Positions 32,196 through 43,887 of a DNA stretch of 64,000 bases are shown here, one piece after another (position 1 is the first letter of the stretch; the number at the start of each line of letters is the position of its first letter). Made by a program: the position numbers and the translations under genes. The notes under the pieces were generated by a model. That model worked only from the letters and a program-made list of their open reading frames with translations, was not told the DNA's origin and did no database searches. This DNA is from Anniella stebbinsi (Eukaryota > Chordata > Lepidosauria > Squamata > Anniellidae). Location: assembly GCA_029215795.1 (NCBI GenBank), contig JARDYH010000004.1, forward strand, positions 30,818,001 to 30,882,000, written 5' to 3'.

Positions 32196-34918
32196 GCTAA
32201 GGTAAAGCTTGATGTGCAAGATTGGTCAAGATACAGGTAGGAAAAGGGTAGTTTGTAGTTTGGAGTTGGCTGGCTAAAGCAGCTTTAGGGATTTGGGAAT
32301 GCTGATGTCACTAAAACAGCATGCTATATGCCTGCTTTGGCCCCTTCTAATGCCTGCTTAAGCTGTCCATCTGTAACTAACAGATCATTATAAAAAAAAT
32401 ATCCAAAATTCCTAGTACTCTGTCCTGAAAAAGGAAAGTCACCCTATAAAATGCTATCAGTTCCCACTAGGAACTTTGGGACTGAACACCGAATCCGAGC
32501 CACGGCTGGCGAGCTTGGCCTGCCTCGGCCTGAGTCCAGATCGGGACCACATTGGGCTGAGGTAGTCCAGAAATGCCCCTTTACGGCTGCTGTAATTTGT
32601 AGCCTTAGACTTAGGACATGCCAAAGCCTCCATCTTTGTTGAAAATGGCTCTCCTTGAGGTTGGGCAGTTGCTGGGCATTTCAGCTAAGTTCCATGGGCA
32701 TGTGGGGGCAGTGGCTGTGGGTTTGGGGGGCTGAGCTGGGAGGGGGGAGTCCAATGGACACTTTGTTGGCCTTGTGCCCAGCTCTTCCAGGGGCCAGTGA
32801 ACAGCTGCTCAGTGGGCATCCAGGAGCCCACAGTGGCCAATCCACTTTGGGTGTCCAGATCTTGCTTCGCATCTGGATCTGAAGTGGGTTGGTTCAGGCC
32901 TGAAACACCCCAAGTTGAATCGGGACTGATTTTGAACCCCCAAATCAACCTCCAAAGCCAATTAGGTCTCCGCACAGCCTTAGTTCCCACCACATGGAAA
33001 CAATATCCACAAGACTTTAGAGTTGTGGTAGATATCACTCAAGGGACAAGACCCTAGGAATTCATTTGAATAGGGGACAATCAAATGCACATTACATTAA
33101 TTTTGTAATTAACACAGCTCCCTTTCTATGGCAGTAGTCAAAGCTAGCAACTGCAAGCTCTAAAGATGTTGAGCTAGGGGAAAATATTTGGAAAGTAGTC
33201 CTTGCTAGTGCAAGCCATGGAACTAGCTGAAAGTACAACTTCTGGAACAGGACAAATCAGCAGAGCTCTCTTCCATGTTTACTGACTTTTTTTTGCATTC
33301 TACTAGTAGTTTTGGCTAGTTTCTGGTGGCACGTTCCAGTGCTAGTTTTCCATTGTGGTAGGGGATCTTCCTGCTATAGCAGCATTGATGCAGCCCCTAG
33401 TTTTTCTTTACTCTGAAATTAGCACATGCATGGTGAGAGGAGTGGAAGCTTAATCCTTCCCTCCTTAAATTCCCTCCTCTCCACATGACAGAAAAAAGAA
33501 GCTTCTACTGATGTCTGTGCCCATGCTGTTTTCTCTCTTGGGAAGGTGCAAGTGACATGCCTGCCCAGTTGTTATTTTGTTAAACATTCCATGGCATCTA
33601 ACTTTTGTGTCTGTTTAACCTGAGTTTGATACCTTGTGTTCCACCGCGTGCCCAGGATAGTTGGAGGTTAAAAAGGGTTGGTTGATGGGAAAGAGTAATG
33701 GAACAACTCTGCATTTATTCCAGCAAAGGTGGGATTAAAATGTCACTATGATGGTGCAGGTTGCAGCTGCACTGTGAGAAGAAGGGGTGGTGAAGAAATC
33801 AAACCCCTCCCATGGTCTTTTCCATTGCCACCAAGCGGAAGTCTTTCTTTCCTGGCTACCTCTGCTAAAACGGTCCTTAACAACTGCAACTTGCTTAATG
33901 ACCCAAACAACTCAATGTACTGCATAGTGAGAGAAGGTCATTAGGTCTGCGGTGAAAAACAAGAGCTAAGACTCAGGTTAAACTGACACAAGAAATAGAT
34001 TTCACTAAATGTTTTGAAAAACAGCAATTAAATAGCTGATCTGATTATATTTCTTGAGTAAAAGAAGAGATTTTTAAACACTTTTCTTTTTTAAACCATA
34101 AGAGTAATTAGGATATGGGGTAAACCATATAGGGAAACATGTTTTGTGGTTTTAACTCCTACCTTATTTCTTGGCTAGTTTTTGTTCCTCATTTTTAGTG
34201 TATTTTATTGGGTTGGCTTTGTGCTGTATTTTTTTTAGCATGTTGGCTTTCTTGTGTTATAAGCTTGTGTTTTAAGACATTTGTTTGCATTTTATTGTAT
34301 TGTTATTTTATTTTAAAATAAGTGTACAATGCCTACAAAGCATATTTAAAGGCATCTTATACATAACCGTAAATAAAGATTCTTCTGATTTCCAGTGTTT
34401 TTTTCTTCTTGAATTCCCCCAACAACAACCTCCCTTTCTGATTGCCAGCTTCACTTATTTACACTATTTAAACACTCATCCCATCATCTTAGTCAATCAG
34501 AAGCCAGTAGAGTTTTGCTAAGTTTCTAATTCCCATAATAACTATGTTTCTTTCCCTGCTGTTTCCATCTCCTAGGCTGACCTTTTGTACCTCTTGAGAA
34601 CTTTTGAGCCTCCTGGCAAGAGGAGCATCTGAATAGGAAGCAACCATTTTACAAACATGAGCAAAACACAAAATTGCTGATCAGTTTCATCCTTTCATTC
34701 ACAGTAATAAATAAAGTGCTACAGTTTCTTCGATCATAGTGAAAAAAGAGAAAGAGCAAGTAACAGTATGGAGTACATCAAGGAAGCATAGAGCGAAGGG
34801 TAAGGGGCTACATAGAGGTATATTTATTCATAATTAGTGACAGAAAGATCTTTCCTTACCCCATTTATGAAATGTTATAAAACATTCTCTCTCTCTCTCT
34901 TTGTAGTAGTAATTGTAG
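32196..34918. other. Long unassigned stretch with a GC-rich patch
   Basis: At 32470-33010 the GC-rich sequence has words like CCGAATCCGAGCC and AGATCGGGACCAC that recall family F ends, with overlapping frames on both strands; it is probably an old DNA-transposon piece. CTGAAAAAGGAAAGTCACCCTA at 32427-32448 looks like an isolated hAT right end. 33060-34918 shows nothing recognisable. Confidence 0.4.
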
Positions 34919-35299
34919 TAGGGTGCATGTGTATGACTCATCAAAAAAGAGGAAATGCATCACACACAAAAAAGGGGACACTAATTTGCAAAAAAATGTA
35001 TATGCTAATTTATATGTATAGATGCAAATTCAGAAATAATTATTTAAATAGAAATACAGTACATATCACCACACTGTGGAAGACTGTGATCAAGTAACTT
35101 GTGTGCCTTGCTCAGTCTACCGCATAGCTGCTGTTGATAGGCAACTACAAGGCCTTTCATTTGATGGTTCTTTATCTTTAAATGGAACATGGACTGGGCA
35201 GCCCTTCAAATACAGGACACCTTCAAATAGAGGAAAGTCCTCTGGCAGGCCTTCAAACAGTGGACTCCCTTCTGTAAAATAGGAGACATGGTCACCCTA
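34919..35299. mobile_element. hAT-type element, family M copy 1
   Basis: TAGGGTGCATGTG at the left and GGAGACATGGTCACCCTA at the right. The interior (CTAATTTGCA, GCAAATTCAGAAATAAT, GATGGTTCTTTATCTTTAAA, CCCTTCAAATACAGGACAC) is shared with 43580-43887 and 45138-45560. Flanks AATTGTAG and GTGTGTAG match in the last 5 bases only. Confidence 0.65.
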
Positions 35300-35902
35300 G
35301 TGTGTAGCCTTAACATATAAAAAAAGATACCAAGGCTAATCCAGGATTTTGGAATGAAGGTGGGCCTATGGCCATGAACCTATACGGATTAAATAAGTAT
35401 ATCAATCCCATTCCCTGTAAACTACCAGCATTGTTAGTTGTCAGTCAGCCTTGGAGTCAATAGATGTGAAGCAACTGGTATTATTGTTGCTGCAGTTCCT
35501 TTCCAATTAAGCTTGCATCAGAATGCATAGAACATGTTTTCGGTTGTGTGAACCGAATGTAGCAGAGTATTCCATCAGGAACAGATTAAGAAGCATTAGA
35601 GTTTCCTCCCCACGTCTTTATATTATCTATTTAATTGAATTCCCCTTCACCACCACTTCAGGAATATTTGGTACTTAATCTTGTCTTTAACTCTCCACAA
35701 ATAAATCCAGTATGGTCTTCCTGGGGACTTGCTTTTGTGACCATTGTATGGCTTTTGTGACCATTGTATGAAGGAAGAGTTAAAGGACAGGGGTGAAGCC
35801 ATTGATGAAAGGGGTAATTTATTTGGATAACTGAGGGAAAAGAGCAAGATACAGAACAATATGGGGGGGAGGCCTAGGAAGCACACTCAAACAAGGAATT
35901 TA
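35300..35902. other. Unassigned; small tandem duplication
   Basis: GCTTTTGTGACCATTGTATG occurs twice in tandem (about 35731-35770). No gene recognised. Confidence 0.5.
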
Positions 35903-36122
35903 GGCCTAATCCACACCAAGCAGGATATAGCACTATGAAAGCACTATATAAAAAGCAGGAGCCACACCAAGTAGGATATAGCGCTATGAAAGCGGTATAT
36001 GGTATGTGTCAATGGGCCCCAGTTGTCAGTGCACTTCAATACTGCTATAAAGCAGTAATGTGGCTCCTACCTTTTATATACTGCTTTCATAGTGCTATAT
36101 CCTGCTTGGTGTGGATTAGGCC
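35903..36122. mobile_element. Compound PIF/Harbinger-type MITE, family D copy 3
   Basis: Outer ends GGCCTAATCCACACCAAGCA and TGCTTGGTGTGGATTAGGCC are flanked by TTA (35900-35902, 36123-36125). Between outer arms of about 60 bp sits a second, complete D-like unit (about 35961-36065, GCCACACCAAGTAGGATATA to GTAATGTGGC). The result is a palindrome within a palindrome. Confidence 0.8.
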
Positions 36123-36343
36123 TTAGAGTTTGTTGTAGAGAAATACCTTTAGTGAAGGAAAGATTAAAAAACATGTTTCAGAATGACTGAAAACCAAGAC
36201 ATTAACTGAATGACATTATTTTCATCTTCACCCTCTCAGCTTCTAGTTAAATTATTAAGTAATAGACTTTGCAATAATTTAACCTTCCATCTATAGAAAA
36301 ATTGACCACCAAGCCAGTATTGTAACCCAAGAAAATGGAGAGT

Positions 36344-36562
36344 GGGCCTGTTCAGATGACACACTAAGCCATGGTTAGGCTGCTAACCCCTTTGAAGCAA
36401 ATGGTTAGTGAGTGAGCATGTTTAAACCATGGTTATATAGTCACCATGGTTAGGAATGGTTCTAATGACACACTAAGTCATGGTTCAGATGACACACTAA
36501 GCCATAATGTTTAGCTCAAAATGCTTAACCACCATGGCTCAGCATGCCATCCGAACAGGGTC
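36344..36562. mobile_element. PIF/Harbinger-type MITE, family J copy 2
   Basis: GGGCCTGTTCAGATGACACA to GCCATCCGAACAGGGTC, flanked by AGT (36341-36343, 36563-36565). The interior repeats GATGACACACTAAGCCATGG more than once, with CTAACC and GGTTAG words as inner arms. Confidence 0.75.
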
Positions 36563-38193
36563 AGTGTCTTTCAGCCAGTGATGTTCATTCTGTTCAATCT
36601 ACTATCTTCAACAATGTCACAAACTATAAGCTACAGGTCAAGAGGCAAAGGCTCTTTGACCCTTGGCCTTTGACTTGCACCAAATGCTCACACATCTGGC
36701 CAGGTGTAGGCCTTCAGTACTTAAAGAGGGGTTGAGAAGAGAAACAGCCTCAATTAGATGGCCTCATATAGAATTAGATGCCTTGTTCCAGCAGAATCCA
36801 TCTCATTCTGGTTTTAATGTCAGCATTATTAACATTTTGAGGAGCTGTTCACATGTGATTTGCAGGTTTCTGGGCCCAGTTTCTACCTTCTGTGGAAGGT
36901 AGCTTTTCCATTTTATGCTAGAAGCTTTTCATTGTGGTAGCTTTACAACATCCCCTCCTCCAAGAATGTGGTTAATATTTAAAGGAATGAGACAAATTTT
37001 CATGGGGGAGGGTGCAGCAAAAACATACATTTTCAGGAGAAAAACATTTTTTCTCCCAGTAGCTGGAAGAAAAAAGTCTAAGGAAAATGTCCATATTTTT
37101 TAATCGTTTCGAGAGATATTTCACTACAATCCACATTTTACAGATGACAGGTCCAAGGACTGCCCACGTCAGATTGGATAGGGAGTAAAAACAAAACCTA
37201 ATTGTTCTGTTCCAACTTTCTATTTAACCAGTGAACTGGGAGGTTTGTAGTGGGTTCCTTTCCCTTTGCTTTGGCACACCTAGATGTATAGCAGAAACAG
37301 ATGTAAATATGAAAAAATGTGATTTGTGTCAGTTCAATACCTACCCCACCCCATATTTTCTAGCACAAGGAAACAGAACCATTGATAAGATGTTGTTCGG
37401 TGTATTTTGCTGCAATACAGATAACTTGCCTCCAATTGCAAAATGCTTAATTTTGTGATAGCTCTGAAGCAAAACACGATGGAGCAAAAAGAAGAAAAGG
37501 AAGAATATTGAAGTGATTAGACTTGCTATAGATTTCAGCATATGAATTTGCACAAAAGGATTAATCATGCTCTAACATGGCAGGTTTTAACATTTGCTAC
37601 TGGCTTTTGTGTGTTTCCAACCCATATCCCAATAGGATTTAAGTCTCATATTTGATGTTCATGATATGTTATTTACCGGATTACGACAAGATCACCTGAT
37701 AAAATCTGACATCAACTTGGCAAATTGTCTGGTGCTTTCCCTGTTTTGAGAACATAATTATTTTATTATCAAACAAGAAGATTAGGAACATACCTCAGGA
37801 AAATGGGTCCATTCCAAAACCTTCATAGTCACAGGTGACTTCAATGAAAAGAAAAGTCATGCAAGGACAATAATTAGTACATATTTATATAGTAACAAAT
37901 CAAAGAAAGTGCCTTTCAGATTGTGGGTCATCATGACTCACAGGGTGTCCCAACATGTTTTTCAGCAGGTTGCAAAATCAGATTTTTTTTAAAAAAAACA
38001 CAAGTGGTTCCCACTAAATTATTCCCACAATGTATACCAGTAGACCAACTTGATACAACTTGGATTAGGGATATTCAGATTTAGTAAAATCAGTTCCGTC
38101 TGCATGTTGTGGGTTGTCAGTATTCCTGTGTCCCAATGAGCTACTACTGCAGCTTTTACACCCATCAAGAATGCTTCAAGCACAATCTCAGCT

Positions 38194-38226
<33 letters not shown>

Positions 38227-38610
38227 CATTCATGGTTTATTGACATTTTACATTATGTTTCTGAATGACAGAAGAAAGAATAATGATAAGGAATAAAAAA
38301 TGAAATCCGGAATAGGAAATATATTATCTCTTTGTATATCACAAAATTACCTGGCAGAAAAGAACTAATAATAATTAAATTATGTTCTTGCTATTTGTCA
38401 GCAGTGTGATCTTGGCAAATTCACAATACAGCCTTCTGTCCATCTAAGTAAGTAAGATGGTGAGAGATAAAATGAGAAAAATAAAAAGTGGGAACCCCAG
38501 AAAGATGATGGGACAGAAGCTGAGATGTGTCTCACTGGACTTCTTATCCATGTCCCCTCAGTGCTGCTAGAATCTCCTGTTTGTTGGCTGGCTGGTGGTT
38601 TCATGGCCAT
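36563..38610. other. Unassigned, no gene recognised
   Basis: Contains an (AAT)n microsatellite at 38195-38224. Short frames only. Confidence 0.45.
38195..38224 (+). repeat. (TAA)n microsatellite
   Basis: About ten TAA units. Confidence 0.95.
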
Positions 38611-38627
38611 CCCTAACCCTAACCCTA
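38611..38627 (-). repeat. Short interstitial telomere-like repeat
   Basis: CCCTAACCCTAACCCTA, nearly three vertebrate telomere units (TTAGGG on the minus strand). Could be chance at this length. Confidence 0.5.
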
Positions 38628-38907
38628 TAGGCAGAGTGGGGTAGCTGCCTCAGGCAGCAGATGCTGAGGGGCAGGCTGTCTACCCCTCACTAATCCCAGA
38701 GTGTCTCCTAAACTAGCTTGCCCTTATCTCTCAAAGCTAGCCTGCTGCTTCCGGGTATGGTGGAGTAAGCTGTCCTGTCATAATTGTTGAAGAAAGGTTC
38801 AGGTGCCAGTCCTATTAGATTCCATATGTCAAATAAGGGGGTAGAGTTGCTGCCCTCTTTTCTTCAAGCAGCAAAAGATCTTTGGCTAGCCCTGGATGGT
38901 TTCTTTT
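38628..38907. other. Unassigned, no gene recognised
   Basis: Nothing recognised. Confidence 0.4.
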
Positions 38908-38978
38908 CTCATAGAAACATAGGGAGTTGTCTTCTTGCAGGTCAAACTATTTGTCTATGCAGCTCAATGTAGTGTATT
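38908..38978 (-). mobile_element. SINE/CR1 3'-end fragment
   Basis: CATAGAAACATAGGGAGTTG, TCTTCTTGCAGGTCAAACTA and TTTGTCTATGCAGCTCAATG are the complement of the tail seen at 28900-28965. Confidence 0.55.
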
Positions 38979-38984
38979 CCAACC

Positions 38985-39120
38985 TCCCTTGAGCTGGTGT
39001 TTCCAGTTGTTGTGGATGTCAACTCTCATCAGCCTCAGCCAGCATGGCCAATGGTCAAGAATCTTAGGAGTTGTAGTCCAAAACATCTGGAAGTCATGAA
39101 GTAGGGGAAAGCTGGCCTAA
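38985..39120. mobile_element. Short hAT-like MITE (CTCCAGATGTTTTG family)
   Basis: CAACTCTCATCAGCCTCAGC, CAGCATGGCCAATGGTCAAG and GGAGTTGTAGTCCAAAACAT, then GGGGAAAGCTGGCC. Same family as 25372-25498. Confidence 0.6.
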
Positions 39121-39579
39121 TCTGCCAGCTAATGGCTCTCACTCATCATCCCCATCACCTGCTTTCCTATCATTTTCATTACCTTCTACCTTGTGTGTGG
39201 GGGGACATCCTTTGATCTGGGGAACAGATTACCATGAGACCAAGCCTGATGGGTTGGATGATGTATAGGGTGTGTGGCCATTTTCACAAAACCCTTCCCT
39301 TGAAGTCCCTCCCCCTCAATTAATGACCTTGGTATTACTCCACCCATTTATTCCATCTTAAGGCAGAGATTGGCATGGAGAAATTGATTTGGATGGGCTT
39401 GCAGGAATAGGGACTTGACTGGCTCTTGCAGGACTGCCTGAGTGTGTGAGAATCCCTTTGTTCCCTCTGATCAGAGGTTAGAGATATGGGGATTCTTCTC
39501 CCCAGGCTAAGGAGTGGTGCTTGGGGACAGATGGGCCTGTGGAGGATGCCTAGCCCTCCGAGGGTCAGATATGCCCATC
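39121..39579. other. Unassigned, no gene recognised
   Basis: Nothing recognised. Confidence 0.4.
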
Positions 39580-39899
39580 TAGGGTGACCAGATAAAATCC
39601 AGGTCAGGGCTCATGTAACTTTAACAGTTGTAGGGAAAAGGGAATTTCAGCCAGAGTCATTTGTATGCAATTAGTTCCTGGTGAAATTCCCTCTTCATCA
39701 CAACAGTTAAAGTTGCAGGGGCCCTGCCTTCTTTTGTATATGGTCACTCTAGTATAGTGCCTGCAACTTTAACTGTTGTGATGAAGAGGGAATTTCACCA
39801 GGGACTGATTGCATACAAATGACTCTGGCTGAAATTCCCTTTTCTCTACAACTGTTAAAGTTACATGAGCCCTGACCTGGATTTTATCTGGTCACCCTA
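39580..39899. mobile_element. hAT-type fold-back MITE, family A copy 6 (variant ends)
   Basis: 320 bp with a perfect duplication TGCCCATC (39572-39579, 39900-39907). Both TIRs carry a variant sequence, GACCAGATAAAATCCAGGTC, instead of the GACCATATGAAAAGGAGGAC seen in most copies. The loop is in the reverse orientation to copies 1 and 8. Confidence 0.92.
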
Positions 39900-39973
39900 T
39901 GCCCATCCCACTAGTATTGATTAAGCCAGAAGGCCAGAGATCCCCCCATCATTCCATCTGATACTTTTACCTG

Positions 39974-40104
39974 TGCAGGATCTAAACTGCTGCTTTATAA
40001 TGGTTTATAATGCCATTGAGAACTGTTGGGGCCCAGGACACATTCCGTATAGCGTTTTCAAACTGCTTTCAAAGTGTTATATCCTACTTGGTGTAGATCT
40101 GGCC
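39974..40104. mobile_element. PIF/Harbinger-type MITE, family D copy 4
   Basis: TGCAGGATCTAAACTGCTGC to GGTGTAGATCTGGCC, flanked by CTG (39971-39973, 40105-40107). Contains TTTATAATGCCATTGAGAAC and GGGGCCCAGGACACATTCC. Confidence 0.8.
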
Positions 40105-41689
40105 CTGGAGATGCCAGGGATTAAATCTGGTGGCTCCTGTGGACAAAGTCTATACTCTCCCACTAAATTCATGGTCCTTAAAATGAAGGAACTGGATTTT
40201 CAGAGTGTCTAGGCCAGCAGTGGTTCTGGTGAAAGCACTGTGTTGTTAATTTATTTATACAGCACTTAAGAGGATGCTAGCATCTGTACCATAAATAAAA
40301 ATAAATCACTGCTGAAGGCTTGCATCCCGTGATGAGAACAAAGAAGATGAAAAGGAGGAAGGGAAGAAGACAAAGAGCAACCTTTGACTGTATCACAATC
40401 CTTATGGAGTGCAAGAAGACCAATGATAGGGAGATATTTGACCTTTATGGAACTGTCTGATCTTTTTAACTTCATGCTTCAGTAGAAGAGCTGAGGGAGT
40501 AATAATTAAGCAATAAGCTCATCCGCATGACAAATTGGCTTCCCATTGACAGGCACTGTGCTTATGTGATCAGAAAGCTTTGTCTCTGATGTCTTGATAT
40601 GAGATACTGTTTTCATGTACATCCAAGCCGGAAGTTTGTTTGTTTTATACCCTGCTCTATTCCTTGGGTTCGGAGTAGGTTGCAGAATTTCCCCCGCAAA
40701 ATATTAACAATTCTGACCTCAATGGGATCACAGTCAGTTGCAGTGATTGTATGATAAATTCACTGCAAATTGAAAACTAGCTCATCCAGGGAAAGGGCTC
40801 TGACCATGCCGTTGATATCCTCCCACCCTATAAACACAACCCATCCAGCAAGCTTTGCAACAGAAAATTTGAATTGGGACTCCATTTCATCAGTATTGTT
40901 TCTTGACCTCCGGGGTGGTGATGGTGGTGGTGGAGTGGGGAAGTAGGTGCAGAAGAGAACCCAAGATCATAGTCTTGTTCTTATTTGTATTCCCCACCCC
41001 CCAAATGACATGCTGCAGGAAATGGAGGACTTAATCTATGGTCCATTTAGGGTACAATCCAAGACCTACTGGAAAGCCATAAGTGCCACTCGGCTGGTGG
41101 AGATAGTGTTATCCCAGGGTGACGACACTGATCACTGCCAAAAGTCCACACAATGAACCAGTGAAAAGGCCTGCTAGCATTGTTATTCTGCCAACAATGT
41201 TCTGTTGTGGAGCTGGTGAAAACAGGCTATGGTGGGAAGAGGCATGCATACATCATATCCAAAGTCCCTTCATCTCCCCCTCATCCACAGAAATGGAGTG
41301 ATGCTGCACCAACTCTGCAGCTGGCACAGTTAATTCTCTCCTATTGTAGTCAACAGGAGAGAAGTATTAAAAACACCACCCCTGCCTGGCATCCTGTCCA
41401 TGGTGAGATGGCCAAGCAATGGATAGGGTAGTTGCTCACCAGCAGATCTCTCCTCCACTATGACATTAATGAATAGTAGGATTGGCATGCCAGTTTAGTT
41501 CAGTTTATTATTTATTCCTCATTTTTCTGTTAAAACAAAGTGGCTTTCAAAAATATATATAAGAGTAAAACTTTTATTTTCAAAAAAAGAAAGAAAAGAA
41601 AAGCATATCCATTATATAAAAAATAAAACACAGGAGAAGTAAAAGCAGAAATATATATAATCTGAAATCTGCAACATAGAGCATAATTA
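40105..41689. other. Unassigned, no gene recognised
   Basis: Frames of 60-83 codons on both strands carry no domain. Confidence 0.45.
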
Positions 41690-41950
41690 AAATTGTAAAC
41701 AGCACATTAAACATCAAAGTTAGTGGAATCATCATCATCATCATCTATAGCAACCATCTGAAGATGTGAAAAGAAGGAGACTGAGTAATCTCCATCAGGA
41801 GGGAGATCCACAATCTTGGCACCATCACAAAGGAGGCCCTGCCTTCTCTGCCTGCTCAAATGATCACACGTGTGGATGGGACAGAGAGCAGGACTTCCAA
41901 GCAGGTTCATATGGGAGACTTCAGTGGAATGTCTCTTGAACCACAACAGA
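41690..41950 (-). mobile_element. Possible degraded LINE 3' coding region
   Basis: The minus frame reads RQRRQGLLCDGAKIVDLP, which resembles decayed L2-type ORF ends, followed leftward by AT-rich sequence with A-rich tracts. Weak; it could be chance. A small (ATC)n run (41729-41743) codes for the Asp run. Confidence 0.25.
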
Positions 41951-42479
41951 GAACAGTTTCCCCCTTTTCTCTATTAACTTTGTTAAAAATGTGATCTGTC
42001 TCTTTCCCACCCAACCCCCCCCCCATTAACATTTATACATGTTGATATACCATTTAAAATGTACAGCCTCTACATTTCAGTTCTGTACATTTCCTGTACA
42101 AAGGAATGTACAGAAAGGAATTTAACAGAAAGGAATTTAACAGCCTTCTCTCGTCCCTTCCCACTCACTACTCTAAAACCCAGAAATATTATCCTAAATG
42201 CTCACATCAGGATAGGAAAGAAACATTTGCGTCAGGTACAGAAAAGGGATATTGTGCAGATGCTAGTGTTTGAGTAGAAAACTCCTAAAATCCTTAAAGT
42301 CTTTTCTAACCACATTAGTCCCTCATCGTGTTAATAATTCTAATCTACGAAAACACATAATGGAAGTGATATGATGAGAGAAATATTCCCATAAATCATG
42401 AACAGCCATAAATACTGTGTACTACTGCCATATTACAATGTGTTTTGAAGGCAAGCATGAAACTATAGTAGCTAAATTG
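41951..42479. other. Unassigned; short tandem duplication
   Basis: ACAGAAAGGAATTTA occurs twice in tandem at about 42110-42141. No gene recognised. Confidence 0.5.
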
Positions 42480-42640
42480 GTTTTGCCCGAGCTGATTTAT
42501 GCAGTTTTAATAATATGTGTTATGTTTTAATCAGTTTTATGTATTTTATCATGTTGTTGTTCCCCGCCTCGATCCAGACGGAGAGGCGGGTAAGAAATAA
42601 ATAATAATAATAATAATAATAATTATTATTATTATTATAG
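42480..42640 (+). mobile_element. L2-like LINE 3' tail with AAT/ATT microsatellite
   Basis: T-rich 3' UTR, then GTTCCCCGCCTCGATCCAGA, GGAGAGGCGGGTAAGAAATA and a trinucleotide tract (42597-42639, AAT then ATT). Standard L2-type tail. Confidence 0.65.
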
Positions 42641-42656
42641 TACTTTAAGTGACACA

Positions 42657-42804
42657 GGCCAAATCTACATCTTGTGTCAAATCATTACAAAAGTGGAATA
42701 AAAAACAGGGAATAACACTATGAAAGCGGTATATGGAATGTGGATTGTGCCCCAACAGTTATCAGTAATCAGTATCGCTATGAAACAGTAGTGTAGATCT
42801 AGCC
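42657..42804. mobile_element. PIF/Harbinger-type MITE, family D copy 5
   Basis: GGCCAAATCTACATCTTGTG to AGTGTAGATCTAGCC, flanked by ACA (42654-42656, 42805-42807). Core TGCCCCAACAGTTATCAGTA. Confidence 0.8.
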
Positions 42805-42825
42805 ACACTCTAGAAAACAGCAGGG

Positions 42826-43145
42826 CCATCTGACCATCTGAAAAGGAGGACAGGGCTCCTATAACTTTAACAGTTGTAGAGAAAAGGGAATTTCAGCCAG
42901 TGTTATTTGTATGCAATCAGTCCCTGGTGAAATTCCCTCTTCATCACAACAGTTAAAGTTGCGGGCACTATACTAGAGTGACCAGATACAAAAGAAGGCA
43001 GGGCCCCTGCAACTTTAACAGTTGTGATGAAGAAGGAATTTCATCAGGAACTAATTGCATACAAATGACACTGGCTGAAATTCCCTTTTCTCTACAACTG
43101 TTAAAGTTACAGGAGCCCTGTCCTCCTTTTCATATGGTCAGCCTA
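42826..43145. mobile_element. hAT-type fold-back MITE, family A copy 7
   Basis: Left end decayed (CCATCTGACCATCTG), right end CATATGGTCAGCCTA. Full arms and loop present. Flanks do not match, and the element sits 21 bp after the family D copy. Confidence 0.85.
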
Positions 43146-43579
43146 GCCTACAGTTCACATGTAGATGCATTTCATAGCACTGAATTCCAGAGGTGGTACC
43201 ATTCAGGGCAGGCTGCAAATAGGGAGACTGCAAGTTCATGTTTTCCTCACATCATAGTCTCACTACCCTTGGGAAACTAGCATGTTAGGGAGCATGTTAG
43301 CCTTCTCCCTGGTAGATTAGTTTTCTAAGTGTGGGGAGTTTTGTTTTCTTGTTTTTTTTTAAACACACACACACACACATCATAGGGAACATTCAATCAC
43401 TTCACCTTTCACTTGCATGCTGCAATGGTACAGTCTGAGGAACTCTATACCACATGAATTATCTACACCTCACACTAGATTTATGTATACTACCTGAATC
43501 CTAGGCACACCTCACAACCTGATTCTATTCCTATGTGCATTGCTATGGTATATGGTGGCCACTTAGACATCGCCCAAAG
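43146..43579. other. Unassigned, short (AC)n at 43363-43379
   Basis: No gene recognised. Confidence 0.45.
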
Positions 43580-43887
43580 AGTTAAAAAGGGATGCCAATT
43601 TGCATAACATTTATACAAATATATGCAAATTTAGAAATAATAACTATATTTTTTATAGAAATACTAAATGTCTCATCATAATGGGGAAAACAGACCAGCT
43701 GACCTGTGTGCCTGCTCAGTTGTTGATGGACAACTTCAAAGCTCCTGCTCTTCCTTCTGATGGTTCTTTATCTTTAAACTGGGCCCGGACTGGACATCCC
43801 TTCAAACAGAGAACCTCTCAAAATAGAGGATTGTCCTCTAACAGCTCTTCAAATAGAGGTGTCTCGTCTGTACACCTGGCCACCCTA
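43580..43887. mobile_element. hAT-type element, family M copy 2
   Basis: GCCAATTTGCATAAC, TATGCAAATTTAGAAATAAT, GATGGTTCTTTATCTTTAAA, CCCTTCAAACAGAG and AGAGGATTGTCCTCTAAC align with 34919-35299; right end TGGCCACCCTA. The left TIR is not clear. Confidence 0.65.

Noticed and set aside
39580..39899. Loop inversion in family A copies 4 and 6 relative to copies 1, 7 and 8
   Set aside because: Because the arms are near-palindromic, insertion in the opposite orientation gives the same picture; no inversion needs to be assumed.
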